Positions 1 through 7,432 of a stretch of 21,015 nucleotides of DNA are shown here, piece by piece (position 1 is the first letter of the stretch; each line of letters begins with the position of its first letter). The notes under the pieces were generated by a model, which saw only the letters and a program-made list of their open reading frames with translations, was not told the origin of the DNA and searched no databases. This stretch comes from an uncultured Sutterella sp. (GTDB taxonomy: Bacteria; Pseudomonadota; Gammaproteobacteria; Burkholderiales; Burkholderiaceae_F), in the NCBI GenBank assembly GCA_900757865.1, contig CAAEPH010000011.1:1-21015 (forward strand), written 5' to 3'. The position numbers were made by a program, and so were the translations under genes.

Positions 1-79
1 TCTGAAACACGCAGAAAGACGGGCTTTTGAAGGCTTAATGACGCTTGATTTGACCTTAATCAGTGCTAATATGAATCAG

Positions 80-523
80 CTAACAGGGAGTTTGGGTGGC
101 AAAGGGAATCTTGTTGAGTGAGGTGGGTGCTTGTTTTAAGTCGGGGAGCATTTTGCCTAACCACTGCAAGTGCTCGGTCAGTTTAGTCGTATCGAGGTTG
201 ATACAGAGTGCCCCAACGAGTCGACCGTCAAGATCGCGGATGAGCAACGAAGAGGAGCGAATGAGTTTATTTTTGTGTTGGAAATAGTAGTTGGCGATGA
301 CACCGTTATCGGTTTTTTCCGCGAGGATGGCTTGCGAAACCAAATGGTGGAAACTGTCCCCCACTTTGCGTCCTGTAACATGATTGTTGGCCACGTAAAC
401 CACGGACTGCTGTGGTGTGCTCAGATCGTGCAAAACCACTTCACAATCCTCGCCAAACGTTTGCACAAGAAGGTCGGCAATGGGGATGTAATGCTTCAAA
501 ATCGGAGAAAGTTCTTTAGTCAT
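80..523 (-). CDS. YheO-like PAS domain protein lacking the HTH domain
   Basis: This 147-residue protein matches the PAS_6 sensor half of YheO/DauR-type regulators. The core runs from about residue 20 to 115 and includes CEVVLHDL, NNHVTGRKVGD and VGALCINLD, which parallel the segments of E. coli YheO that precede its DNA-binding domain. Family members are usually about 220-240 residues with a C-terminal helix-turn-helix; here the reading frame stops at TAG right after the PAS core, and the remaining minus-strand sequence to the window edge shows no HTH in any frame. It is therefore either a stand-alone ligand sensor or a truncated regulator. The ATG at 521-523 has no clear Shine-Dalgarno. It is transcribed away from the hydrogenase genes, so a role in sensing for that cluster is possible but only inferred from position. 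Confidence 0.75.
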   Translation of the reverse strand: MTKELSPILKHYIPIADLLVQTFGEDCEVVLHDLSTPQQSVVYVANNHVTGRKVGDSFHHLVSQAILAEKTDNGVIANYYFQHKNKLIRSSSLLIRDLDGRLVGALCINLDTTKLTEHLQWLGKMLPDLKQAPTSLNKIPFATQTPC

Positions 524-710
524 CGCAAAATTAAAAGAGTCGTTGAATCAAAAGGAGTCGAGTCGGTTAAAATACCTAGCCGCTTCATCGGAAGACGTAA
601 GCAAAAGGTTCGCCTTGAAGACGCCAAGAAGAGGAAAGAGGGTGGCGGATACCTGATTGAGCAGATCGCCTTTTGCTTGTCAGACAATCACCTAAGTGTT
701 AGTCATGAAC

Positions 711-732
711 GTTGTAGAAATAATTCTACAAC
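711..732. promoter_or_regulatory. candidate operator, 9-bp inverted repeat
   Basis: GTTGTAGAA and TTCTACAAC form a perfect 9-bp inverted repeat with a 4-base spacer (ATAA). It lies about 100 bp before the start of the hydrogenase flavoprotein gene. The symmetry and length fit a dimeric regulator site. It is not followed by a T-run on the plus strand, so a terminator role is unlikely. The regulator is unknown. Confidence 0.5.
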
Positions 733-761
733 AAAATGAAATATCGCTATTTAAAATCGAG

Positions 762-775
762 TAGAAAAAATTCTA
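762..775. promoter_or_regulatory. candidate second operator, TAGAA-N4-TTCTA
   Basis: TAGAA, four A residues and TTCTA repeat the core of the palindrome at 715-728 exactly (same half sites, same 4-base spacer). The two centres are 47 bp apart. Two identical dyads in front of one operon make a shared regulator plausible. Confidence 0.45.
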
Positions 776-831
776 AAGCACATGCCATCGAAGCCGTAGG
801 TTGTGAGAGACTCGTTTAACAAGGAATACCC

Positions 832-2841
832 ATGGATGAACTCATTTATGGCGTCTGGAAAGGACGCGTTTACGATAATCGTCGCCGTTGCGATGGGGAC
901 AGTCCTGAGGATATTCCGCTCGGCGAGTTTGTCGCCTTTAATCAAGGCAATCCGATGACCGGGTTGGTGGGACCACAAGGCTTTTTAATGATGGACACTC
1001 GGGTGACGTTAGCCGACGTGCTCTGGAACTATTACCATCGCACGCGTCAGCTCTCGTGTGGTCGCTGCACGCCTTGTCGCGCGGGCTCGGTGTTGATTGA
1101 AGAAGCGCTTGATTTAGCGCGCCAAGGTCGTGGCAGTGAAGTGGATTGGGACCGTATTGCGCTCGTGGCCTCACAGATGCAAGAAACAAGCTTGTGTGGG
1201 GTGGGACTTTCCACGCCAGAGGCGCTTTTGCAGGCGCTACGGCACTTTCCAGAGCTCTTACGTGATGCGCCGGCGATGCCCGACAATGACCGTGACTTTT
1301 ATCTCACCTGCACGGCGCCATGCCAAGAAGCGTGTCCTGCGCACGTCAATGTGCCCCGCTACATTGACTACGTTCGCGACGGTCATCCGGAATTGGCCAC
1401 GGGGGTTTTGCTTGAGCACTATCCGCTTGTGGGCTCATGCGGTCGCGTGTGTGTGCGTCCGTGCGAAAAAGCGTGCATTCGCCGTGAAATTGATGAACCG
1501 GTGGCCATCAAAGACCTCAAGCGATTCTCCTCGGATCATGCAGGCACCACCATTGAGGGGCTCTTTCGCGACTGTCAGGCCAAACCCGTGACACCGTTAA
1601 CCAAACGCGTAGCGGTCGTGGGAGCGGGCCCCGCTGGTATTACGTGTGCGTACCACCTGCTCAAAAAAGGCGTGGCGGTGGACATTTTTGAAGAGCAAAG
1701 CGGGGCGGGCGGCATGGCGCGCTTAGGGATTCCGATGTATCGGTTACCCAACAATTTGCTGGAAACTGAAACCGAGGTGATTGATCGCCTGGGAGGACAT
1801 TACTTATTTGGCCAACGTCTAGGCCGAGACTTTAGCGTCTCGTCGCTTTTTAAGCGAGGCTACGAAGCGGTCTTTTTAGCGGTGGGTTGCGCCCAAGGGC
1901 AGTACTTGGGGTTCGCCGAGGATGACACGCCGGCCGAGGGTTATCTCAAGGGGCTTGACTTCTTGCTTGACATTGAAAAGCATCAAAACGCGGACGAGCC
2001 GATGGCGCTCGACGGGGACGTCGTGGTCGTGGGCTGTGGAAATGTGGCCATGGACTGCTGCCGCAGTGCAAGACGTCTTCTTAAGGGGAATCATCGCGTG
2101 ACGGTGAGCTACCGTCGTACACGCGCATCGGCCCCAGCAGACAAGGAAGAAATCAGTGCTGCGATGGAAGAGGGGATCGACTTTGCGTTTTTAACCGCAC
2201 CGGTTGCCGTGGTAAGCGAAGGCGGACGTGTGGTGGGCTTCAAAGTGGTGCGCATGAAAGAAGAAGAGCCCGATGCCACGGGGCGCCGTCGTGTCTCGCC
2301 CATTGCGGGGAGCGAATTTGTCATCCCGTGCCGCTACGTGATCGCGGCCATTGGTCAGAAGCTCGATACGAGCGTTTTTAGTCCCGAGGACGGTATTGCG
2401 CTTACAAAACGCGGCACGATTGAGGTGGACGAATTTTTACAAACCTCACGCGAGGGCGTTTTCGCGGGTGGTGACGCAGCCGCCGGTCCTACGAGCCTCA
2501 TTTGGGGGATGGCCCAGGGGCAGCAGGCAGCGAGCGCCATACACGAGTATCTCTTGACACGCACCCCAGGGTTTATTCCCCGTATTCGTATGGCGGAGTT
2601 GATCAAAAAGGGGCATTTGCTCGACGAGGTGCACCCGGATCGGGCGCGTCTCTATCAGCCGCGCCAACACATTGGGGTGTTACCCGCCCAAGACCGCGTG
2701 GGGCATTGGCAAGAAGTGGAGCAGGGGTTGACACAAGATCAGGCCTGGCAAGAAGCCAAGCGCTGTATGCGATGCTATCGCCTTTTTGGCGTCTCGACCC
2801 TAAAACGCATTCCGGGCAATTCGGCGCTCGAAGAGCTCTAA
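832..2841 (+). CDS. NuoF/GltD fusion NAD(P)H oxidoreductase, hydrogenase partner
   Basis: This is a 669-residue flavoprotein expected to pass electrons between NAD(P)H and the adjacent [FeFe] hydrogenase in the cytoplasm. Residues 30-140 match only the tail of NuoF: a GNPMTGLVGPQG segment, then the 4Fe-4S ligands C76, C79, C82 and C122 (SCGRCTPCRAGS). The FMN/NADH-binding core of NuoF is absent. Residues 155-660 match the GltD small subunit of glutamate synthase: cysteines 160, 164, 168 and 203, 207, 211, 215 for two clusters, the FAD motif GAGPAG at 264-269, the NADPH-type motif GCGNVA at 401-406, a GGDAAAGP flavin motif near 547-553, and a final RCMRC. AAGGA seven bases before the ATG supports the start. 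The next gene begins 32 bp later with the hydrogenase subunit, the arrangement of group A2 'glutamate synthase-linked' [FeFe] hydrogenases. The partner nucleotide is inferred to be NADPH from the GltD fold. Confidence 0.88.
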   Translation: MDELIYGVWKGRVYDNRRRCDGDSPEDIPLGEFVAFNQGNPMTGLVGPQGFLMMDTRVTLADVLWNYYHRTRQLSCGRCTPCRAGSVLIEEALDLARQGRGSEVDWDRIALVASQMQETSLCGVGLSTPEALLQALRHFPELLRDAPAMPDNDRDFYLTCTAPCQEACPAHVNVPRYIDYVRDGHPELATGVLLEHYPLVGSCGRVCVRPCEKACIRREIDEPVAIKDLKRFSSDHAGTTIEGLFRDCQAKPVTPLTKRVAVVGAGPAGITCAYHLLKKGVAVDIFEEQSGAGGMARLGIPMYRLPNNLLETETEVIDRLGGHYLFGQRLGRDFSVSSLFKRGYEAVFLAVGCAQGQYLGFAEDDTPAEGYLKGLDFLLDIEKHQNADEPMALDGDVVVVGCGNVAMDCCRSARRLLKGNHRVTVSYRRTRASAPADKEEISAAMEEGIDFAFLTAPVAVVSEGGRVVGFKVVRMKEEEPDATGRRRVSPIAGSEFVIPCRYVIAAIGQKLDTSVFSPEDGIALTKRGTIEVDEFLQTSREGVFAGGDAAAGPTSLIWGMAQGQQAASAIHEYLLTRTPGFIPRIRMAELIKKGHLLDEVHPDRARLYQPRQHIGVLPAQDRVGHWQEVEQGLTQDQAWQEAKRCMRCYRLFGVSTLKRIPGNSALEEL

Positions 2842-2873
2842 AAAAGACCATCCAGATAATGAGGACTTTATCC

Positions 2874-4718
2874 ATGAAAGCAACACTGAATGCCCGCGAA
2901 GTGACCTTTGAGGATGGGGACACGATTTTAGAGGTCGCCCGTCGAGAGGGGGTTTTTATCCCGACGCTCTGCGAATTTGCCGCCTTGCATCACCGCCCCG
3001 GGACCTGTCGTATGTGTCTGGTGCAAAAGCAAAATCGCCATGGCGAGACGAGTTGGGTAACGGCGTGCGATACGCGCCTGGAGTCGGGGGATGTGATTGA
3101 AACACGTACGGCTGAGGTGCGTGAACGCCAACGCTTACAAGCCGAACTCCTTTTTATGGATCACTGTGAAACGTGCTCAGCCTGTGCGCGACATGGCAAC
3201 TGTGAACTTCAAACGGTAGCCCAACAAGTGGGGCTCGACACCGGGCGCATGAGCGGCGTGCTGAACACGCGAAGCGGGGTCGATCGTTCTGAAACGGGTC
3301 TGGTGTTTACGCCCGACAAATGCATTCGCTGCTTACGTTGCCAGGAAGTGTGCCGAGCATTGCACGGCATTGGGGCCATCACGCTCGAGAATGTGGGGCT
3401 CGATGCGCACATCGGTTTTGATTCGGGTGCGTGGATCGATTCGGACCGTTGTATTCAATGCGGTCAGTGTGGTTTGGTTTGCCCCACGGGAGCGCTGGCA
3501 GTAAAAAACGAAGTGGATGCCGTGATGGATGCGCTCGCCGACCCGCAGGTGGTGACCGTCTTTCAGTTTGCACCCGCTGCGCGCATTGCTGTCTCGGAAT
3601 TGGTGGGTGCGGTGCCCGGGAGCAATCTGCAAGGCCAGATGGTGAGTGCTCTTAAGCGTTTAGGAGCCGACTACGTGATGGATACCCGTTGGGCCGCGGA
3701 CGTCACCATTATGGAAGAAGGGACCGAGCTACTTGAGCGACTGCAGGCCGAAAAAGCGCACGGCGATTGGGTGCATCCCCAAACCATGTTCACCTCGTGT
3801 TGCCCGGGCTGGGTCAATCACGTGGAGAAATCGGCGCCAGACATGATGGTGCACCTCTCGAGCACTCGATCGCCTCAGCAGATTTTTGGCGCGCTCGCTA
3901 AGACGTATTTGCCCAAAACCTTGGGGATCGATCCCAAACGGATACGCCAAATTGCGATCATGCCGTGCACGGCCAAAAAGGGGGAGGCCGGCAAGCACGC
4001 GTTGCAGCGCGAGAGCAATGTGCGAGATGTCGACGTGGTGATCACGGTGCAAGAGTTTGTGGACCTGCTGCGACGCTCTGGTATCGATCTGCTCTCCGAA
4101 CCCGAGGTTCCGTTTGATCAAATGCTCATGACGCAAACCTCGGGGGCGGGGCAGCTTTTTGCGTCGACCGGGGGCGTCATGGAAGCCGCTGTGCGCACCG
4201 TGGCCGCCAAAACCGGCGGTCCGCAATTGGGTCGATTGCCATTGACACCTGTGCGTGGCTTAGCCAATACCAAAGAAGCCCAAATTGAAACCGAGACTTT
4301 AGGTACAATCCGCGTAGCGGTGGTTTACGGGATTCGCAGTGCGGATAAAATGATTGAACTCGTGCGCGAAGGTCGTTCACCCTATCATTTTGTGGAAGTC
4401 ATGGCGTGCCCTGGGGGTTGCATCGGAGGGGGTGGCACCGCACGCGGTGCGGCGTGGCTTAAGCGTTTGGCGACGCGTCAAGCCACGGTCTACCAAGTGG
4501 ATAAAACCCTGGCGATCAAGAGTGCGCACGAGAACCCCGACGTGCAAACACTCTACGAAACCTTTTTGGGTGAGCCCACGCACGGTTTGGCGCATGAGTT
4601 GCTTCACTGCACCTATGAGAATCGCCACGTGGATCACACTCCGCCCACCGCAGCCATGTTGGATGCGGCCGTGACGCTCACCAACCACCATTTACGAAAA
4701 ATCAATCGACAAGATTAA
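2874..4718 (+). CDS. hydA: [FeFe] hydrogenase catalytic subunit, NuoG-like N-terminus
   Basis: This 614-residue enzyme interconverts H2 with protons and electrons. N-terminal 2Fe-2S ligands are C33, C45, C48 and C65. A His-ligated 4Fe-4S site follows (H97, C101, C104, C110), then two ferredoxin-type 4Fe-4S sites (C150/153/156/160 and C193/196/199/203). The H-cluster domain has all three signatures: TSCCPGW (C309 as proton-relay Cys, C310 as ligand), MPCTAKKGE (C365), and EVMACPGGCIGGGG (C512, C516). Nothing catalytic is missing, so it should be active if matured. I chose ATG 2874 because GAGGA sits eight bases upstream; ATG 2859 is a weaker in-frame alternative, and a longer open frame upstream only overlaps the previous gene. 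HydE, HydF and HydG, needed to build the H-cluster, are not in the window. The product is oxygen-sensitive in known relatives. Confidence 0.95.
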   Translation: MKATLNAREVTFEDGDTILEVARREGVFIPTLCEFAALHHRPGTCRMCLVQKQNRHGETSWVTACDTRLESGDVIETRTAEVRERQRLQAELLFMDHCETCSACARHGNCELQTVAQQVGLDTGRMSGVLNTRSGVDRSETGLVFTPDKCIRCLRCQEVCRALHGIGAITLENVGLDAHIGFDSGAWIDSDRCIQCGQCGLVCPTGALAVKNEVDAVMDALADPQVVTVFQFAPAARIAVSELVGAVPGSNLQGQMVSALKRLGADYVMDTRWAADVTIMEEGTELLERLQAEKAHGDWVHPQTMFTSCCPGWVNHVEKSAPDMMVHLSSTRSPQQIFGALAKTYLPKTLGIDPKRIRQIAIMPCTAKKGEAGKHALQRESNVRDVDVVITVQEFVDLLRRSGIDLLSEPEVPFDQMLMTQTSGAGQLFASTGGVMEAAVRTVAAKTGGPQLGRLPLTPVRGLANTKEAQIETETLGTIRVAVVYGIRSADKMIELVREGRSPYHFVEVMACPGGCIGGGGTARGAAWLKRLATRQATVYQVDKTLAIKSAHENPDVQTLYETFLGEPTHGLAHELLHCTYENRHVDHTPPTAAMLDAAVTLTNHHLRKINRQD

Positions 4719-4763
4719 CTTCAGAGCTCGACCGAAGCGTGGCCTGAGCTCAACGTAAGACGT

Positions 4764-6008
4764 ATGACTAGAAACGATTTTGAACTCATGGCCCCTGCGG
4801 GCTCTCGCGAAGCAATGCAAGCGGCTTTTCAAGCCGGGGCCGATGCGGTCTATTTTGGTGTGGGGCACCTCAACATGCGTGCCCACGCCACACGGAGCTT
4901 CACCGTGGATGATTTACCCGAATTGGCCGCTCTCTGTCGCGAGCACGGTGCAAAAAGCTATTTGACCGTAAACACCGTCATGTATGACGACGACTTGGCT
5001 GATTTGGCCGTGGTGATGGAAAAAGCCAAAGCGGCTGGGATTTCGGCCGTCATTGTAGCGGACGTTGCTGCGATGCTCGCAGCGCGCCGCGTGGGGCTCG
5101 AGGTGCACCTCTCCACGCAGCTCAATATCGCCAACGTGGAAGCGCTTCGCTTTTATGCGCAATACGCTGACGTGGCGGTGCTCGCGCGTGAGTTGACCCT
5201 CGAGCAAGTGAAGCGTATTAGCGAGGCGGTGGTCAACGAACCCATCTTGGGCCCCTCGGGTCAACCCATTCGCCTTGAGATGTTCTGCCACGGCGCACTC
5301 TGCATGGCGGTGAGCGGTCGGTGCTATTTGTCCGAAGGCACGCGAGGAAAAAGCGCCAACCGAGGCGAATGCTTACAGACGTGCCGCCGTGAATATATTG
5401 TCAAAGATAAAGAACGCGACATCGAGCTCGAAGTCGATAACGGTTACATCTTTTCGCCCCAGGATCTCAAGACCATCGGCTTTTTGGATCGTATGGTCGA
5501 GGCAGGGGTCCGTGTCTTCAAGATTGAAGGGCGCGCCCGTGGACCGGAGTATGTGCGAGCGGTCGTGGAAAGCTACAGCGAGGCGCTAACGCGTATTGCA
5601 CAAAATCGCTGGGATGAGGCCTCACGTATGGCTTGGGACGATAAACTCGCCCAGGTCTTTAACCGGGGTTTCTGGGATGGGTACTATTTAGGAAAGCCTG
5701 TGGCGGAACTCACGAAAACCTACGGCTCGCAGGCGACCGAAAAGAAGGTGTTCACAGGCACTTGTTTGGGTTACTATCCCAAAGCGGGCATGGGCTACTT
5801 TAAGGTGCAGTCGGGCCCCCTTTGCGTGGGTGATACGGTACTGGTGATTGGCCCCACCACGGGTGTGGTGAAAACCACCATTGCCGAACTGCGCGTCAAC
5901 GATCAGCCCGGTACCGTTGCTCAAAAGGGCGATGAAGTCACGTTTGCGGTCGCCGAGAAGATTCGTGTCAACGACAAACTCTACCGTTGGGTATCCGTTG
6001 AGCGCTAA
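4764..6008 (+). CDS. trhP: peptidase U32 family protein, probable tRNA hydroxylation enzyme
   Basis: This 414-residue protein is most like YegQ/TrhP, the U32-family protein needed for prephenate-dependent 5-hydroxylation of uridine 34 in tRNAs. It begins ELMAPAGSREAMQAAFQAGA, a TIM-barrel-like opening typical of U32 proteins. The family signature is complete at 172-190 (E-x2-C-x-G-x2-C ending GRCYLS), and the conserved cysteines 175, 180, 187, 203 and 207 probably include Fe-S ligands. Residues 330-414 form the C-terminal beta-barrel domain (VFTGTCLGYYPKAGMGYF onward). E. coli YegQ is somewhat longer (about 450). Assignment to TrhP and not the 23S rRNA paralogue RlhA rests on length and domain layout and is less certain than the family. 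It starts 45 bp after hydA with a poor Shine-Dalgarno. Confidence 0.8.
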   Translation: MTRNDFELMAPAGSREAMQAAFQAGADAVYFGVGHLNMRAHATRSFTVDDLPELAALCREHGAKSYLTVNTVMYDDDLADLAVVMEKAKAAGISAVIVADVAAMLAARRVGLEVHLSTQLNIANVEALRFYAQYADVAVLARELTLEQVKRISEAVVNEPILGPSGQPIRLEMFCHGALCMAVSGRCYLSEGTRGKSANRGECLQTCRREYIVKDKERDIELEVDNGYIFSPQDLKTIGFLDRMVEAGVRVFKIEGRARGPEYVRAVVESYSEALTRIAQNRWDEASRMAWDDKLAQVFNRGFWDGYYLGKPVAELTKTYGSQATEKKVFTGTCLGYYPKAGMGYFKVQSGPLCVGDTVLVIGPTTGVVKTTIAELRVNDQPGTVAQKGDEVTFAVAEKIRVNDKLYRWVSVER

Positions 6009-6024
6009 GACCAAGGAGTCGATC

Positions 6025-6474
6025 ATGAATGGGTTAAAACGCATAGGAGAACACTTTTTGAGAGCGTTCTCAAAAGGCCATTACGCGACGCTCACAGGGC
6101 GAAGCACTCGAGCGGAATTTTGGTCGTTTTTTGGTGTTTACGTCGTCCTTTCCTTTCTCATTAACGCGCTAGCCACCGTCATGATCATGGCGTTGGGCTC
6201 GTCGGCGTTTTGGGCGGTTTGGGCCGCGGGGCTGGTGTGGACCTTTTTGACGGTCGTTCCTATGCTCACGATCACCGTGCGACGTTTTCGTGATGCGGGC
6301 TTTTCCCCGTGGTGGGTCGCAGCCCTTACCGTGGGGCAGTTTGCGCTGCAGGGCTGGCTTAATGTGGCGACGTCCGAGGGCGCAACGCTAGTGATTGCGG
6401 TGCTCTCGTTGGCAGCGTTACTCTTTTGGCTCTATGTGCTCTGCCACGCGTCCGTGGCGGAGCGCCGAGAGTAG
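6025..6474 (+). CDS. DUF805 inner membrane protein
   Basis: This is a 149-residue integral membrane protein. It has the DUF805 hallmarks: GRSTRAEFW at 25-33 (family GR-x-SR-x-E-F-W) just before the first membrane segment, and VRRFRDAGFSPWW at 85-97 (family RR-x-HD-x-G). Membrane segments lie near 34-57, 62-82, 97-115 and 118-140. Family function is unknown. The start is set by AAGGAG at 6013-6018, six bases before ATG; the longer open frame upstream only overlaps the U32 gene. It lies 16 bp after that gene and 11 bp before the next, so it is clearly cotranscribed. Confidence 0.85.
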   Translation: MNGLKRIGEHFLRAFSKGHYATLTGRSTRAEFWSFFGVYVVLSFLINALATVMIMALGSSAFWAVWAAGLVWTFLTVVPMLTITVRRFRDAGFSPWWVAALTVGQFALQGWLNVATSEGATLVIAVLSLAALLFWLYVLCHASVAERRE

Positions 6475-6485
6475 GAGACTTGTGC

Positions 6486-7412
6486 GTGACCTACCGATTA
6501 CCTCCCGAAGATTACAGCGTTGCCGACATTGAGCGGTTTACGGCCTTGAGTGTGCGCCAAGGCTCGACGCTCGCGAGCGTTGTGAAGCACGACGCTCGCG
6601 ACGAACGTGTGGTGTTGGGCGCCTACGTCCTGCGTTTGGGCGAGCTGGGTAGCACGTGCACGTCTGAGCGCGCGCTCGAAGAAGCGAGTGCATTTCTCAC
6701 GCATGAAGGCAGCTGGTTGGCGGAAACGCCAAGTACGCTCCTTGACGCAGCCATTCAGGCGGGGCTTCTCAGTAAAACGCTCTCTGGCGAACGCTCTACC
6801 CTTCGTGTAGAACAAGGGGTGGTGGGCGCGGTGAGCCATCGTCGTCTGATCGACGAGGGTGAAGTGGCACGTGCGATTTTGGCCGAGCGCCGAGCGCGTT
6901 GGCGTGAGACCCTTCAAGCGCGCAATCGCGCCATTAATCAGACTCCTGCGCCCGAGGCGGACCCTGAGGCGGATCGTGCGTTTATGTTGATGGCGCTTCA
7001 AGCGGCCCAAGAGGCCGCCAACGAAGGGGAAATACCGGTGGGTGCCGTGTTGGTTGCCGACGGCCAAGTGCAAGCGGTGACGCATAACCGCACTCGCACG
7101 GATTGTGATCCAACGGCGCACGCTGAGGTGTTGGCCTTACGCGCGGCAGCGTTGAAGCAGGGCAACTATCGCTTAGCGAACGCAACGCTCTACGTTACGC
7201 TAGAGCCTTGTCCCATGTGTACAGGGGCGCTGATGCAAGCGCGAGTCGGGAGGGTGGTTTACGCAGCGGCCGACGCTCGGCAAGGGGCGCTCGGTGGCGC
7301 GCTCGATTTGCGTGAAGTCCCAGGAGTGAACCATCGACCGCTCACGCAAAGCGGCGTCCTTGAAGACGAGGCCACGGGGCTTTTAACGCGCTTTTTCCAC
7401 TCACGTCGTTGA
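6486..7412 (+). CDS. tadA: tRNA adenosine(34) deaminase with extra N-terminal domain
   Basis: Residues 163-308 are a complete TadA, which deaminates A34 to inosine in tRNA-Arg(ACG). The zinc site is visible: H212 and E214 (the HAEV motif, Glu being the proton shuttle) and C242, C245 in PCPMC, with the substrate-side asparagine in THNRT at 199-203. Bacterial TadA is normally about 150-170 residues; this one is 308. Residues 1-155 are a domain I do not recognise, ending in a charged helix (EVARAILAERRARWRETLQA) and a Pro/Glu-rich linker. I chose GTG 6486 because AGGAG ends eight bases before it; upstream in-frame ATG and TTG codons are poorly placed. The fusion is in one continuous frame with no sign of a second internal Shine-Dalgarno near 6980, but an internal start at M167 or M169 cannot be excluded. 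Confidence 0.9.
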   Translation: MTYRLPPEDYSVADIERFTALSVRQGSTLASVVKHDARDERVVLGAYVLRLGELGSTCTSERALEEASAFLTHEGSWLAETPSTLLDAAIQAGLLSKTLSGERSTLRVEQGVVGAVSHRRLIDEGEVARAILAERRARWRETLQARNRAINQTPAPEADPEADRAFMLMALQAAQEAANEGEIPVGAVLVADGQVQAVTHNRTRTDCDPTAHAEVLALRAAALKQGNYRLANATLYVTLEPCPMCTGALMQARVGRVVYAAADARQGALGGALDLREVPGVNHRPLTQSGVLEDEATGLLTRFFHSRR

Positions 7413-7432
7413 GCGTGGTGAGGAGAATTTTC

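Larger units (their letters stand above)
524..831. other. intergenic control region, divergent sensor/hydrogenase genes
   Basis: No gene is supported in these 308 bases. The open frame that crosses most of it on the plus strand is the antisense shadow of the YheO-like gene continued into non-coding DNA. The right half is AT-rich and contains two palindromes listed separately. No convincing -35/-10 pair was found; TAAAAT at 752-757 is the best -10 look-alike for the hydrogenase operon but has no good -35 partner. Confidence 0.6.

Noticed and set aside
2..121. Open plus-strand frame of 39 codons entering from the left edge, ending in TGA
   Set aside because: It overlaps the end of the YheO-like gene by about 40 bp, shows no recognisable motif, and the minus strand is equally open here; too short to call a gene end.
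170..739. 189-residue plus-strand frame across the YheO-like gene and the control region
   Set aside because: It is antisense to a protein with clear PAS_6 motifs, has no ribosome site or recognisable domain, and its second half lies in non-coding DNA.
2502..2873. Upstream extension of hydA by 124 residues
   Set aside because: It overlaps the flavoprotein gene in another frame and lacks any domain; GAGGA before ATG 2874 and the match of the 2Fe-2S domain right at that start fix the true beginning.
3729..4226. 165-residue minus-strand frame inside hydA
   Set aside because: Shadow of the H-cluster domain; composition rich in Arg, His and Gly with no domain or start signal.
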